The notes under the pieces are model-generated. The model saw nothing but the letters and a program-made list of their open reading frames with translations. It was not told where the DNA came from and made no database searches. Positions 1-10,852 of a DNA stretch of 64,000 nucleotides are shown here, piece after piece. Source of the stretch: Eukaryota sp. TZLM1-RC (lineage: Eukaryota > Metamonada: BaSk clade); NCBI GenBank assembly GCA_040285825.1, contig JAUPSS010000012.1, forward strand, positions 600,144 to 664,143, in the 5' to 3' direction. The position numbers and the translations under genes are program-made. Within the stretch, counting starts at the first letter, position 1; every line of letters begins with the position of its first letter.

Positions 1-707
1 GATTTTATTCTTTTTGTTCATCTGTTAGGTAATGCTGCTTCGCTTCGTGGCAAATCTGTGATTTTAAAAGAAGAGCTTGCCAGTCTATCCTCCACAAAAG
101 AAACCAGTAATACTCTTGTCCTCTGTTTCATTTGTGATCTTATTAAAAATGGCCGTGTTCTGCCTGATGCCCAAGAAGCAAAAATCTTGTTCAGGTCTTC
201 AACTGCTTATTCTTCCTCCTGCAAGGTTTTAACTGCGCTATTTTCGGTCTTTCGTTTCCTTTTTCAATGGTCACATCATCCTGAAGCAGATGAATCGAAT
301 TTTGTTGAGGACTGTTATCTCTTTGATCAAAATGTTTCTCTGCTCAATGATTTTTCTTCAAAGAAGATGTTGAACAATTTGCTGAGTTAGATTTTGAAAC
401 AAAAAGATACCTGAATACATTTATCATTCATCTGTCAGCATTGAGGTATCTAATTTGTTTTACATTGGACAAATTGGATTTCAAGAAGTTTTGGATATAC
501 CATAGATTTTGTGATCTTAAAGACAGTCCCAATGTGCTACCCAAAAGTAGTTTGTTTGTCCTGGAAAGGACCAATGATAACAATTTTGTCTTAATAAATA
601 AGCAAGTTGATGTTGATTGTATTGATTCATTGAATTTTAATGATCATTATTTTTGTTTCACTTCAACAATAGCTTCTGAATGGGGGGTAGCATTGTTAAA
701 GAACTAA
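1..707 (+). CDS. Gene X: unrecognised protein, C-terminal part, one frame break
   Basis: The frame is open from the first base of the window to a stop at 390. A second frame, open through 369-390 and onward, runs to a TAA after VALLKN at 705-707. The two overlap, and a one-base change in the T-rich stretch around 348-360 would join them into about 235 codons. The gene therefore begins upstream of the window. No domain is recognised; the product is rich in Leu, Phe and Ser, with no zinc or nucleotide-binding motif and no clear membrane segment. Its middle part, from NGRVLPDAQEAK to about CYLFD, recurs as five short minus-strand fragments (X') inside the array. This is the longest X sequence in the window and may be closest to their source. 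Real coding is likely; function is unknown. Confidence 0.5.
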
Positions 708-849
708 CTCTAGACTTGAACAGATTTCACAGAAAAGGAAACAGATATTATTGTTTGTCATCAAAGAAAGTTTAAAATAAATAAATCTATAAGTATAAAT
801 GATAATAAATGGTATAATTAAAAAATATTTATTGAATTTGCACACTTAA

Positions 850-1227
850 TTAAATTAATTCATAACTAATGGGACGAATATCATTGAACCAAGATTTTTC
901 AACAAAATCTTGATCTGCTTTCTGTGTAGCTAAAGCTTCTCTTATTCGATTGAAAAACCGAGGTAATCTATTAATAATGGCAAATTGAATCCGTGAACGC
1001 CATAAGCAAATACCAAATCTTCTCATTGTTTTTTCTTTAACCATTTTTTGGAAGTCATTCAAAAAAGTTTCTGCTTCATGTGATAATCTTCCGTTTATCG
1101 AAAACGGAAAAGCAATAAAAACTAGCTGTGTATTTCTATCGACATTAGCCTCCTCAGTATCTTTATCATATTTTCTATGTCTTTCTTTTGCTTTAAAATC
1201 AAGAACATTTAACAAAACATGTAACAT
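850..1227 (-). pseudogene. RLE domain of a non-LTR retrotransposon, diverged relic (RT-B family)
   Basis: The 125-codon frame ends in SWFNDIRPISYELI and contains the block K-x3-RHRKY, then LVFIAFPFSINGRLS, then LWRSRIQFAIINRLPRF. This order (Lys/Tyr pair, Val-Phe-x-Phe, Gly, then Trp-Arg-x-Arg-x-x-Phe-Ala) is the C-terminal end of RT proteins carrying a restriction-like endonuclease. It differs from the array copies at about a dozen residues (for example TQKADQ versus RQQADQ), so it is an older or separate insertion. It is 5' truncated at 1227, where spacer S3 begins. On the coding strand an AATAAA signal lies just past the stop (plus 828-833). Confidence 0.6.
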
Positions 1228-2159
1228 GTAACAAGGGTCTTAATGTTTCATCACTAACTTCATCATCTAGATCATCTGAACCTTAAGTTTTGGCATTGGT
1301 AAATTTCAAGTTTAAATTGTGTTCAATCAACCAACTTAAGGTTAATGGTAAATTATATCATTTACATGTAAAAACATGATAATTAACTAAAACCCAAACC
1401 AGCGAAAATCATCCTTCATGAGAAATTTTAGTTAGTTTAATAATAAATAAATAATAAATAAGAATAAAGATTTCCACTCAAAACCATGTTCTAGGTTCAA
1501 ATACCACCACCTCCAACAAAATAACAGTAGAAATCCCAATGTTTGTGGGTTCAACTCCCAGTTGTCGGAAATCATATGGGGTAATCATAAGGGAATAGAG
1601 GGTGCAAATGTGATGAAAATCAGCAAGCTAAGGTCAATGAAATGTATAATGAAGTTTGCTGGACAATACAGGTGTGGAATGGAAACTGAATGTCCCAGGT
1701 ATGAATTTGAAGTAAAAGTAGAATACAGTGTGGAGAACGATGGTGGTGAATATCAAGTATCTTTCTTGTTGAAATAAGCACGAGCACATCAAGAGAATGA
1801 TCAAGAAAAAGAGTGATTATACCAGAGACACATTATATGGATGATACGAAAGTAGAGGGAATGAACTGAAAGAACTACACCAAGAATGAAGTGAGTTGGG
1901 TTTCAAAGAATATCTTGAAAGGATATCTGTAATGTTTACAGTTTCTGAAGGGTGTAAAAATATCCGATCGATCGGCTTGGACAGAAGATTCAAAACCTAA
2001 TATCCGAGGGTCGTCTAGGTTATTTAGATTGTGCTACGTCAATAACAGGATTCTTGAACTTTATAGACAGAATAATCAAGGCTGACTATGTAAGTCTAAA
2101 AATAATATGAAGTTATTGCTTCTTTGTTATTTAATATTTATTGAATTTTCACACTTAAT
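1228..2159. repeat. Spacer S3, copy 1 (non-coding repeat)
   Basis: About 0.9 kb that recurs almost unchanged at 17580, 32376 and 46250, each time directly downstream (in plus coordinates) of S2', except here, where an RLE relic precedes it. A 71-codon plus-strand frame at 1562-1777 is open only in this copy; the other copies have one base fewer and a stop, so I do not call it a gene. The spacer holds AT-rich ATAAATAA repeats near 1440-1460, a 12-bp palindrome of CCGATC and its complement at 1964-1975, and two short TTCAA motifs (about 1495 and 1551). Confidence 0.6.
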
Positions 2160-2557
2160 TAAATTAACTCATAACTAATGGGACGACTATCATTGAACCA
2201 AGATTTCCTCTACAAAATCTTGATCTGCTTGCTGTCTAGCTAAAGCTTCTCTTATTCGATTGAAAAACCGAGGTAATCTATTAATAATGGCAAATTGAAT
2301 CCGTGAACGCCATAAGACAATATCAAAACTTTTCATTGTTTTTACTTGAACATTTTTTTGGAAATCATTCAAAAAAGTTTCTGCTTCATTTGATAATCTT
2401 CCATTAATCGAAAATGGGAAAGCAATAAAAACCAGCTGTGTATTTCTATCAACATTAGCCTCCTCAGTATCTGTATCATATTTTCTATGTCTTTCTTTTG
2501 CTTTAAAATCAAGAACACTTACAGGACCAAGTTTTCCTCTGTGAACAACAGTATCAT
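2160..2557 (-). pseudogene. RT-B RLE fragment, minus copy 1, cut by chimeric junction
   Basis: Same RLE block as at 850-1227 but in the array version (RQQADQDF). A one-base difference near 2213 moves the last codons out of frame relative to the 850 copy, giving an early stop after EEILVQ. Upstream on the minus strand it reads back to the VLDFKAK block, and at about 2557 it switches abruptly into the RLE of RT-A. Intact paralogues continue into the zinc-finger region at this point. Confidence 0.6.
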
Positions 2558-3103
2558 TGAAATCAATGTTGGAATAGACTTGAAAATGCAGAAAACAATT
2601 CTATTTATCCAGAAAGTGGAGTTCATTGTTTTACCAGACCTATTCAGTAACACTTTTTTGAAATTTTCAAAAAAGTGCAACCCTGAAGGTCCAATATTGC
2701 CAAAAAGAGAAATTGCAAACGGCACAAACTGATATTTCACATGTTCCACTCTACCTAACTGTGCCAAAGGTTCTTCATATTTTTTTATCTTCTTTTTTTC
2801 GGCGTTAAAATTACAGAAATGTCATCCATATATGCTACAATATCTATTTCTGGGAATTTTTCTTTCAATTCGCACATTAATGGATGAATTGCCAGACAAA
2901 AGAAAAAAGGACCAAGTGGATCACCTTGTTTAACACCTGAAGACGAAAACAGGTCAAAGTTTTCATAGACCAATGTGGATGATTTTCCATAAAATGAATA
3001 GAAAAAAGGCTCAACTTCAGGAAAATGCTTTTTGCAGCAAAGGTAAAATGGAAGAACGAGATACAGAATTGAAAGCATTCTTAAAATCTAAATTGAAGAT
3101 GTT
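2558..3103 (-). pseudogene. RT-A: reverse transcriptase palm fused to an RLE-like domain, copy 1
   Basis: Reading the minus strand, motif A is LDFKNAFNSVSR, motif B is GVKQGDPLGP and motif C is AYMDD. The catalytic aspartates of motifs A and C are present. About a dozen codons after YMDD the protein jumps to KKYEEPLAQLGRV...FVPFAISLFGNIGP, which resembles the C-terminal RLE region of metazoan RLE-type non-LTR retrotransposons. The thumb and zinc finger that should separate them are missing. A TAG directly upstream of motif A (plus 3104-3106) and a frame change between palm and RLE (about 2785) add to the damage; TAG and deletion are shared by all six copies. In this copy the RLE is truncated and its last codons come from RT-B sequence. 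Confidence 0.75.
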
Positions 3104-4210
3104 CTATAAAGTTAACCGTAATCTTTAAACGTTAATTCATTTAAAATAATTATTTAGAAAGCAACATTACCCGTAATTACACATATACGATTTACTCATT
3201 CAAGTGCTGATGCTCTATCAAAATGGCTCATAATTTGAAATTTGTGTTTCATTCTCTCCTCAGTTCATTTCAAAAACACAGGGAATGTTGGTTCAATAAA
3301 TTGAGTGCTATTAAGTCTGGGTACTGAAATACAAGAAATATTTTTGATTTTGACTCAAAAATGAATTATGTTTTTATAACTACAGAAAAAAACCCAACTG
3401 AGCAAACTCCAGTCAATCTTTATAATCCTGTAAAATGGAAACTACAAAAAAATATTACTTAGTATTAATTAATAAGAAGTAATTCCACTAAACATTCATT
3501 AAGATGAATGCCAACTCAACAAATCCAATTTATTCCTTGGATTGTGATCTCGTGTTTTATATCCATGTGTCAATTGCTGAATTTCCTCAAAAGAGTTTCG
3601 CAACAAATATTTGTAACAATAAGAAGAAAAATTGTTTCAACCTCCTTACATAATTGAATTGTTTTATTGAACTACAACACTTAATAAAAATTCAAATTGA
3701 CAAAAAAACTAATTCTCATTTGGCACATTACAGAAGACAACGTCAACAGCAGCTTTAGAGTCCGCAACCCTATCGCATTATATATCACCCCTGTCATCAA
3801 CTAAAAATATTCAATGACAGTTCATCTTTCACCAGAGGCTCTTTAATACACCAGATTCAGGCAGTTCATGCCATATTGAACACAGTGCCTCTAACAGCAT
3901 CATGTTATGAAGAACAATCAGTTATCAATTCCGAACAATTCAGAGCATGATGCAAAGTGAGCTGTGGTGAATTTGAATACACTTTTTAGTGATAATTGAT
4001 CAATAGGAATGTTCAAACATATTTATGCAAAAAAATAAAATAGTCTATAACATATAACAACAAATATAAGATAAGGTAACCGATGAAAACTCATTCGCAA
4101 TGGTTCATGCATATGTTCTGAAACATTGTGGAAGTTGTGAAACAGCAGGGTTTTTCAAATATAAACAAAAACTAAGCTTTTTAAATAGACTCATCTACCT
4201 TAATAAACAA
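3104..4210. repeat. Spacer S1, copy 1
   Basis: This 1.1-kb stretch recurs behind every RT-A copy. Positions 3104-3700 hold nothing I can assign. Positions 3710-4000 contain a decayed RT zinc-finger/RLE relic (separate entry). Positions 4010-4210 are AT-rich with no recognisable gene and lead into the stop codon of ORF-C. The last part, from about 3990, is also found on its own after the RT-B minus copies at 19180 and 33978. Confidence 0.6.
3710..4000 (-). pseudogene. Decayed RT zinc-finger and RLE start within S1
   Basis: In shifting minus-strand frames one can read SNSPQLTLHHALNC, then a broken RD-box region, then KEPL, then ADSKAAVDVVFCN. These line up in order with the RT-B blocks SNSPQLTLHHALNC, RDTLFNIAQ, KEPLLK and DNSEATFDFVSCN. 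It is therefore a third, strongly diverged version of the same C-terminal domain, with several stops. The two leading zinc-finger cysteines are absent. Equivalent relics lie in the other S1 copies (about 12100-12390, 28150-28430, 41970-42260, 52095-52370, 62380-62660). Confidence 0.5.
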
Positions 4211-5905
4211 TCACAGGGTTTTTGGTGAAATTTTAAGGTAGGGTTTATTTTTGGAGAAAATAATAATAGCATTTGAATCACAAAATACTGTGACGGGCAA
4301 TTGGTCATTTGATAGAGTTCTCACATTCATGCTGCCTACACTGTCTTTGGTCAACGCAGCTGGCATGAACATGTAAGAATCCTGCTGTGCCTTACACAGC
4401 CTATATTTGGAATCTCTTAGTTCAAGATAACAGGATTGTTGATTTATAAATTGGTCATCAATAAGAACAATGTTGAAATTCTTGGATCGGAATAACTCAG
4501 GCTTAAAATATAATTGGAGCATTGTAGTTAGTGTACAGTTTTTACTACTACTACTAGTGAAAACATCTTCCAAATTATTAAATACAGATTCACAATCAGT
4601 TTCACCGTAAAGAAACAGAGTAGCTGCCTCTAAAGATAGATTTCGGTGGTCTTTCTCCACAACAGTTGCCAATGTAAAACAATCTGAATTATCATCATCT
4701 TCATCATGTTGCAACAATAGTCGCGATTGAGGAATTTTGATATACTCAGCAACAGTATCATTATCCCAAACCAAATTTCGATCGTCAAAAGATAACATCT
4801 TACTTATGAAGAAAAAAAGACCATATTCTACCAACTGCTAGTTGCTCATCATCAGACAATGCTTCAAAACTGTGAGACAGCAAAAATTCTCCCATACTCG
4901 TAAACCATGAATCAAATTGAAGGACGGAATCTGGGGATTTTTCAACTAAAGAAATAAATAACTCATGTGTGAGATACTCGCTGGTGGAAAAACGGTTAGC
5001 CAAATCATTTCTACCCGAAAAATAACAACAACAATATGTCAATAAAAATCCATGCGCTGCAAAAAGTAGACCCGGAATCCTCAGCCAATGCCTGTTGATA
5101 GGAAATCAACGAGAGATCCAAACAGTGTGCTCTCCTGGAATGCAAATTTTGAGCAAAATAACGGAATGTATCCCCTAGAATAGTGAAGAACTGAGAAATT
5201 TGACGTTCTTTAACAAAACCTTCAGGCACATCGTAATCTCCAAATTTTTCAACAATTTTGCCACTGTTGTTAAAAAAATACAAATGGCTTCATCTATAAG
5301 TTTTTCAACTTCGAATCCCTCTTTTGCACAAATTTTCAAAAACGAACATTGAAGCTGACTATATAATAATTCTGAAGGAAGATTTTCGCTAGTACATCGG
5401 ATTAAAAAAATAGAGATCAAAAGCATCTTTTGGTTGAATTTTAATTTTACCTCTTCGATTAAGAAATAACTTTCGAATAACCTTTATAAAAACAGAATGA
5501 AACCATGCTTCGCTTCCAGAATCCCAAAGAAGACGAAAAGCATTCATAATAGTTGATTCGCCAGAGTTGGTTGAAGAAGAACAAATTATTTCAGCAACAG
5601 TTCTATTTATACAAAATAGACCTGTACCAGCTCCAACAGCAGGGAGAATAATTCTGTTAAAACAAGGCAACTTTTCAAAATTAGAATGAAATCTTTCAGA
5701 AGTGAATAAATCAAGGGGAAATTGTTCTGATTTCCCAGTCACCGAAAACAAGACAATAAAATAGAAATAGTCCTTTATCTCGATCGTTCAGTTTCTTCCA
5801 CATTGAATCGAGCAAACTCTTAACTGTAGTCTCAGCTAAGGAAAAATTCTTCTTAAATAATGCAATTCCTATATATAAGAAATCTTTTTCAACATGTCGT
5901 CCTAG
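4211..5905 (-). CDS. ORF-C, copy 1: large unrecognised protein, frame-broken
   Basis: About 560 codons on the minus strand, ending in KPYLKISPKTL. Long pieces of each frame are open (4211-4834, 4800-5042, 5011-5283, 5175-5426, 5389-5751), and every break sits at an A or T run that has another length in some other copy. No catalytic motif, signal peptide or clear membrane segment is seen. Landmarks in order: MWKKLNDRDKG near the N-terminus, CINRTVAEII, GDYDVPEGF, YCCCYFSGRND, an acidic stretch HDEDDDNSD, and a serine run. The upstream end overlaps the end of ORF-N and stays open back to the seven-A run. Residue KPELF is the E form; flanks are a mix of array types A and B. Function unknown; a structural protein of a mobile element or virus is one untested idea. 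Confidence 0.5.
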
Positions 5906-7525
5906 TTTTTTTGTTTAATTGATCACAACGTTTGTTCAAAGTAGAAATAAAATTGTCTCTATAAAGATTCATTTCATACGTGTATTTTTTTGTATCGAAA
6001 CATCCTTTCTTTCAAGGCCGGTAACTTGTTTCCAATGTACACCAAATGAAAAAAACTCAAAGTGTCTCTGGCTAAGTGTATTCATGAGTTTGTGTACATT
6101 GTTCAACGGCAAATCCTTACAAAATAGAACTACACTGTTAATATAGATAAGACTTTCATATACTTTGTCCGGGGTATCAGACACAAATTTCTCCAATTGA
6201 TAACAAACCACATTGTTTAATTTCGATAATGCAAAAATAAATAGCAGTTGTTAGTCCAATACACGGTGATTTCCGTTGGACGCAAGTAACATATTTTCCT
6301 TTTGGTGATAAGTCGCTAAATTCTTGGCAAATGTCTTTCATTCCAGAATGTACTGGAACTGAATGATCACATTCATAAGAAAAAAAGGCTTGGATGTACC
6401 CTACCTCCTTGAAAAAAATTTTCTAGAGCTTGAAGTGCATCTTCGTCGCTGGCGAAAGGTTGAAAATTAATGACGGAGAGATGTTGATTAGGCCCATTGA
6501 GAGCCGCATGTTTAAAAAGGGAAGCGGTAATCGACAATGGGATCGTAAGTATTTAACAAATTGAAAATTAGGTTTGATAATTGACAAAATGAAATTTTGA
6601 TTAAATTACGCATATTAAAGTTTGGATCCATCTTATAAACATAACAAGGTTTACCATTAATAGGAGAAACTTGACTAGGAGCACAATTGATATCTTCCCT
6701 GGCTGAAACATGTAGTGCAGCTTTAATATTTGATAACTCAACAAGTTGTGCTTCATAAGTACTAAATAACGACTCAGATGCCGTATCAAAATACGTTACA
6801 AATGGATATGCAAACAAATTGTAAAACAAAATGAGAATATTGTTGCAATATTGATGTGAATTCCTCCGAATTGAACAAAACAGCACACCCACGGGTCTCC
6901 GAAACTGATTTGGGCAAAACTGAAGGAAAATTTGTCAGAAACTGGGCTTTTTGACTTTCATCAAGGTCTCGAAAAGAACAGACCTATTTTCAATGCGACT
7001 GAAGTAAGTTTGTATAAGGTTTTTGTAGAGCATAGGAATTGTATTCTTGATCATTAAGCACTTGTCACTAACGAAGAACTCTATCATCCAAATAGATCTT
7101 TTTCGAGGCTATATCAAAGAGATAATGAACACGAAAATCTGGTACGAAATTCAAATAGTAGGACATGGCACTAATGAGATTAATTTTATAAGGGTAAGGC
7201 TTCATATCAGGGAGACTAGGGAGGTCAGCTAATTTGGTTTTGAAAGGCTCTATCTCAACAGATTCTTCACTGAGCAAGATAATGTAAACAGCTTTCATGT
7301 TGTTCTCTGTGACAAAAAGGATTCAAAGTATTATGAAGACCACAGATTGTGTGAAGGAAAGACTTGTGGGTAGATTCAAATGTAGTGCTTGGATACGATT
7401 GAAAGGGGTTGGATCTTTTTGAGATCTAGGTGGTCTTGCTCCACAGGTACTGAAGAAAACCACGAGCGCAGGGTGTGAAGTATATTTGATCGATGCATCT
7501 CAGAAGTAAGTACAAAAAGCTGCAT
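5889..7525 (-). CDS. ORF-N, copy 1 (type B): unrecognised protein, frame-broken
   Basis: The reading frame runs from an ATG around 7525 (MQLFVLTSEMHRS) to TGA at 5889-5891. Open pieces are 7068-7298, 6512-6892 and 5969-6211. Diagnostic residues are LVELSN and MDPNF (type B) but HFEFF (the form typical of type A), so the copy is recombinant. The protein has no motif I recognise; it is rich in Phe, Asn and Leu and seems soluble. ORF-C follows at once in the +1 frame. Confidence 0.5.
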
Positions 7526-8723
7526 TTCCAAGCATCATCATCTCATCACACAACTCCATGTCCTTTGTTATACGTATTCATTCTTCTTTCTTTACGTTAG
7601 ACACTGAATTCCGGAAAAAGTCTCAAACATGAGCTCCTTTTTGATATCATACGAGCAACAATTCTGAAATCATTGCACTTTCTAGAGTCTTTTTACCTTG
7701 GTGAATTCCACACAAAAGTTTCTCAACAGTTGAGAAGTTAATTCATCCGAAGCTTATTTTACTTGGTGGCTGCAAAGGTTCTACTCTTAATGTACAAACC
7801 CAAACTGTGAATAATTCTTAGGATCACGAACAGCATTATGAAGAACTGGCCGATATTGAAGAAATTTCTTACAACTCACAATACGACGGAAATTGACAGA
7901 CGGTTTTTTTGTTACAAATACAAGCAAATTATTCAAAAGTTCACTTGGATACAGCCCTAATCTCAAACGCATGTTTTGTTTTCAAGATTCATTTGTTAGA
8001 TGAAGACCGAATAGCCTTGGTTGCTGAGAAATTAAACCAGTGCAATTTTTGAATGACTTTCAAAAAAAGCGACAAAAAAAAGGAAAAAAAGGGACAGAAA
8101 CATAAAATTTGTTCCAATTGCATTTTCAATTTTTTGGTACCCTTGGAACTGAAGATCTCAATTGATTAGATGATTTAGGAAATCTTCTCACAGAAAGTGG
8201 TCGTACATTCAGTTTTATACTGTTTTTCGAGGTTAGATTCTGTGCCCAGAATTGTAGCAATGTGGTTGTTGCGGTTGGAGCTCAGAATACGTTCCAGTTA
8301 CTGTTATTTAACGTAACGTAACAGTTACGGATACGCATCGTCCAACCCTACATCAAATACAAATCCCTTGCATCATCATCTCATCTCAGCTTATTATTTC
8401 CGCAAAAGAGTTTCCCAACAATTATATGTAGCAATAAGAAAAAATTGTTTCAACCTCCAGACATAATTGAATTACATTATTAAACTACAACACTTAAATT
8501 TAAACTTAAGTTTAAATTGACAAAAACTAATTCTATTTAATACCTGAATGGAAGTTGATAAATTAACCATTTGCAAAAACAATTTTGAAAACACTGCAGT
8601 AACATGAACAGATTGAAATACCTTATGATTTTTTTGTAAAATAGCACAAAGGAATATCAACATTTGGACTACAAATTTGCTTCAAAATCATGATGTTGTT
8701 CAAACTGTATTATAATTATACCT
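7526..8723. repeat. Spacer S2, copy 1
   Basis: Recurs upstream of every type-B ORF-N. A minus-strand frame at 7787-7972 (MRLRLGLYPS...VRDPKNYSQFG) is preserved in most copies and may be an upstream exon of ORF-N, but I cannot show splice sites. Positions 8151-8210 share about 55 bp with S4. Positions 8273-8347 form a foldback with the arms GGTTGGA and TCCAACC around ACGTAACGTAACAGTTACG-like repeats, resembling the end of a small DNA transposon. The rest is featureless and AT-rich. Confidence 0.5.
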
Positions 8724-10041
8724 CAAGCCGAATTATATTCAATTGATGCTATTCGTCATTTGGGTTCGTTTTTAGGAAATAATGATGACATTACCAAAAA
8801 TGTTTAAAAAGTTGAACTCAATTTCCGATACAATTGACCGAATGATGACTATAGATGTACAGAGACATATCAAATTTACCATTATAAGACTGTGTTTTTA
8901 ATTCCAACTTCAATCATATATTTCGATCTAAAAATCCTCTTTCCACTAGGCCTTTGGCTCAGAAGTTTGATGAGTTAGGTGCAAATGTTTTGTCACAATT
9001 TTTTGGGATGTAAAATGTTCTAAATTCCAGACCATGCTTACCTTAGTCCACATTATGGCGGTTTAAGTTGGATGAGGGCTTCTATTCTGACTTCGTGTGT
9101 TTTTTATTGGGGGATGCAAAAACGCAATCTTTGAGTTTTCCGAAATATTTGCAGATCGGGAAAATTTTTTATAACGCAAAAGTTCTACTGTTTTCGTATT
9201 AAATAAAGAAATTTCAAAAATTGATGTAGAAAAATGGAGTCGATGCTTTCCATCATTGTATTGCAATATTCCAGAAAAGAATCTATTAAATTTAAAATAC
9301 ACTCTTCGAACATTTTAGAAACGATTGACTGGAATGTATGAAACTGATCTTTATAATATATATATGCAGCTCGGCTGTTTTTAAATCACAATCTTCACTC
9401 ATTGTTATTGGAAAAGGGTGTTTGTGAATGCCAGTCATCAGATTCTTCACTTTTTGTAAAAATTGTACCACGAAGATTTGGACTGTGTGTTACTAATGAT
9501 GCATTTGTAATAAAAATGAGATTATATTTGAATATCCCCATTAATCAACTATTATCAAAAGAAAAATGTATTTGTTCGAATTCACCTCAACTCACTTTGC
9601 GCCATGCTCTGAATTGTTCTAAATTGATAACTTATCGTTCTTCATTACATGATCCTGCTAGAGACACTCTTTTCAATATAGCACAAACTGTAAGCATATC
9701 GTGTAACAAAGAGCCTCTGCTAAAGCAAACACGTTCTCAGAATTATTTTTGGTTGTGGTGATAAAGTTGCTGTATACTGTGATTGGATTGATAATTCTGA
9801 AGCTACTTTTGACTTTGTCTCATGTAATGATGCAAATGATACTGTTGTTCACAGAGGAAAACTTGGTCCTGTAAGTGTTCTTGATTTTAAAGCAAAAGAA
9901 AGACATAGAAAATATGATACAGATACTGAGGAGGCTAATGTTGATAGAAATACACAGCTGGTTTTTATTGCTTTCCTATTTTCGATAAATGGAAGATTAT
10001 CAGATGAAGCAGAAACTTTTTTGAATGATTTCCAAAAATGG
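8724..10041 (+). pseudogene. RT-B: RT thumb, zinc finger and RLE, plus copy 1
   Basis: Starts at AELYSIDAIRHLGSFLGN (the post-palm LG-x-x-LG block), then QRHIKFTIIRLCFNSNFNHIFRS (thumb), HYGGLSWMRAS (the GGLG-like block), a CICSNSPQLTLRHALNC zinc finger of pattern C-x-C-x9-H-x3-C, an RD box (PARDTLFNIAQ), and an RLE core with D in GDKVAVYCD and TFDFVSCND plus K/Y in KERHRKY. The palm is absent. An in-frame TAA sits between KMF and IPDHAY (about 9025), and more stops follow before the zinc finger (about 9170-9210). The TAA is in all five plus copies. The domain is cut at 10041, before the WRSR end, by X'. Confidence 0.75.
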
Positions 10042-10223
10042 TCAAAGAGATAACAGTACTCAATGAAATTCGATTCATCTGCTTCAGAATGATGTGACCA
10101 TTGAAAAAGGAAACGAAAGACCGAAAATAGTGCAGTTAAAACCTTACAGGAGGAAGAATAAGCAGTTGAAGAACTGAACAAGATTTTTGCTTCTTGGGCA
10201 TCAGGAAGAACACGGCCATTTTT
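10042..10223 (-). pseudogene. X' fragment 1 (piece of gene X, inverted)
   Basis: Near-identical to the reverse complement of about 155-335 in gene X, from NGRVLPDAQEAK (here LPDAQEAK with one change) through SSTAYSSSCKVLTALFSVFRFLFQWSHH to CYLFD. It meets RT-B tail to tail. Both ends are abrupt, so it is a rearranged fragment, not a gene. Confidence 0.65.
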
Positions 10224-10852
10224 TTAGATCTCAATTTTTCAAATGATTTAGGAAATCTTCTCAAAGAAAGTGGTCGTACATTCGATTTTTCTGATCAGTC
10301 GTTTTGTATTGAGCATTCAAAACCATATATTTCCCATACTAGACGACACAGGTTGATTGATTGAGTTCAATAAATAAGCTTAAAACAAATGATCCAAGAC
10401 TTTATATTAAAGACATTTGGATTGGCAAGGTTGCACAATATAATTATTATATATAGTATATTATATTCATATTTATTACAGTATTTGCACAGTACTTATT
10501 GAACAAAATATCTCATTTGAGGAAATACTGGAAGAATTTTTCATCAACCCATATACATAATTCTGTTTCTCAATTAATAAAAAAATTTACACAATTTCCT
10601 TGAGGTTAAGCCGTCTTTTTAATAAGCAAAATTTATGCTGGCAACAGCACAAAAAAACTATAACAAAATTGTATCACCAACTGATCACTGTTTGGATGGA
10701 CCCAGTTCAAAAACAAAACTTTCAGTATCGTGGTAGAGGGAATGTATTGATATCAATTTGTGATTAATTATTGTAAATAGTTCTATAAAAAAAATTTATA
10801 ATACTTTAATTTATTTTTAAAACTGGAATAATTATTGAGATAAAAAAACCAT
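10224..10852. repeat. Spacer S4, copy 1
   Basis: Joins X' to RT-A. A plus-strand peptide-like stretch DLGNLLKESGRTFDFSDQ (about 10227-10362) is open here and resembles DLGNLLTESGRTFSF in S2. The right half contains a weak plus-strand frame with SRLFNKQNLCWQQHK that is best open in the copy at 40350-40628. It ends tail to tail with RT-A, and an AATAAA for the minus strand lies near 10810. Confidence 0.5.

Noticed and set aside
1490-1570. Two GGTTCAA-type motifs in S3 that resemble RNA polymerase III B boxes, suggesting a tRNA-derived SINE
   Set aside because: No A box at the right distance and the T-arm stems do not pair over five bases; the motif alone is too short.
1562-1777. 71-codon plus-strand frame in S3
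   Set aside because: Closed by one fewer base in the three other S3 copies, with no recognisable domain.
1964-1975. 12-bp perfect palindrome CCGATCGATCGG as a protein-binding site
   Set aside because: A single short palindrome per S3 copy with no conserved context; chance is adequate.
4540-4560. TACTACTACTAC stretch as a microsatellite
   Set aside because: It encodes the serine run of ORF-C and hardly changes in repeat number between copies.
5919-6146. Plus-strand frame opposite ORF-N (also at 30359-30586)
   Set aside because: It lies wholly inside ORF-N on the other strand and exists only in some copies; a shadow of the real frame.
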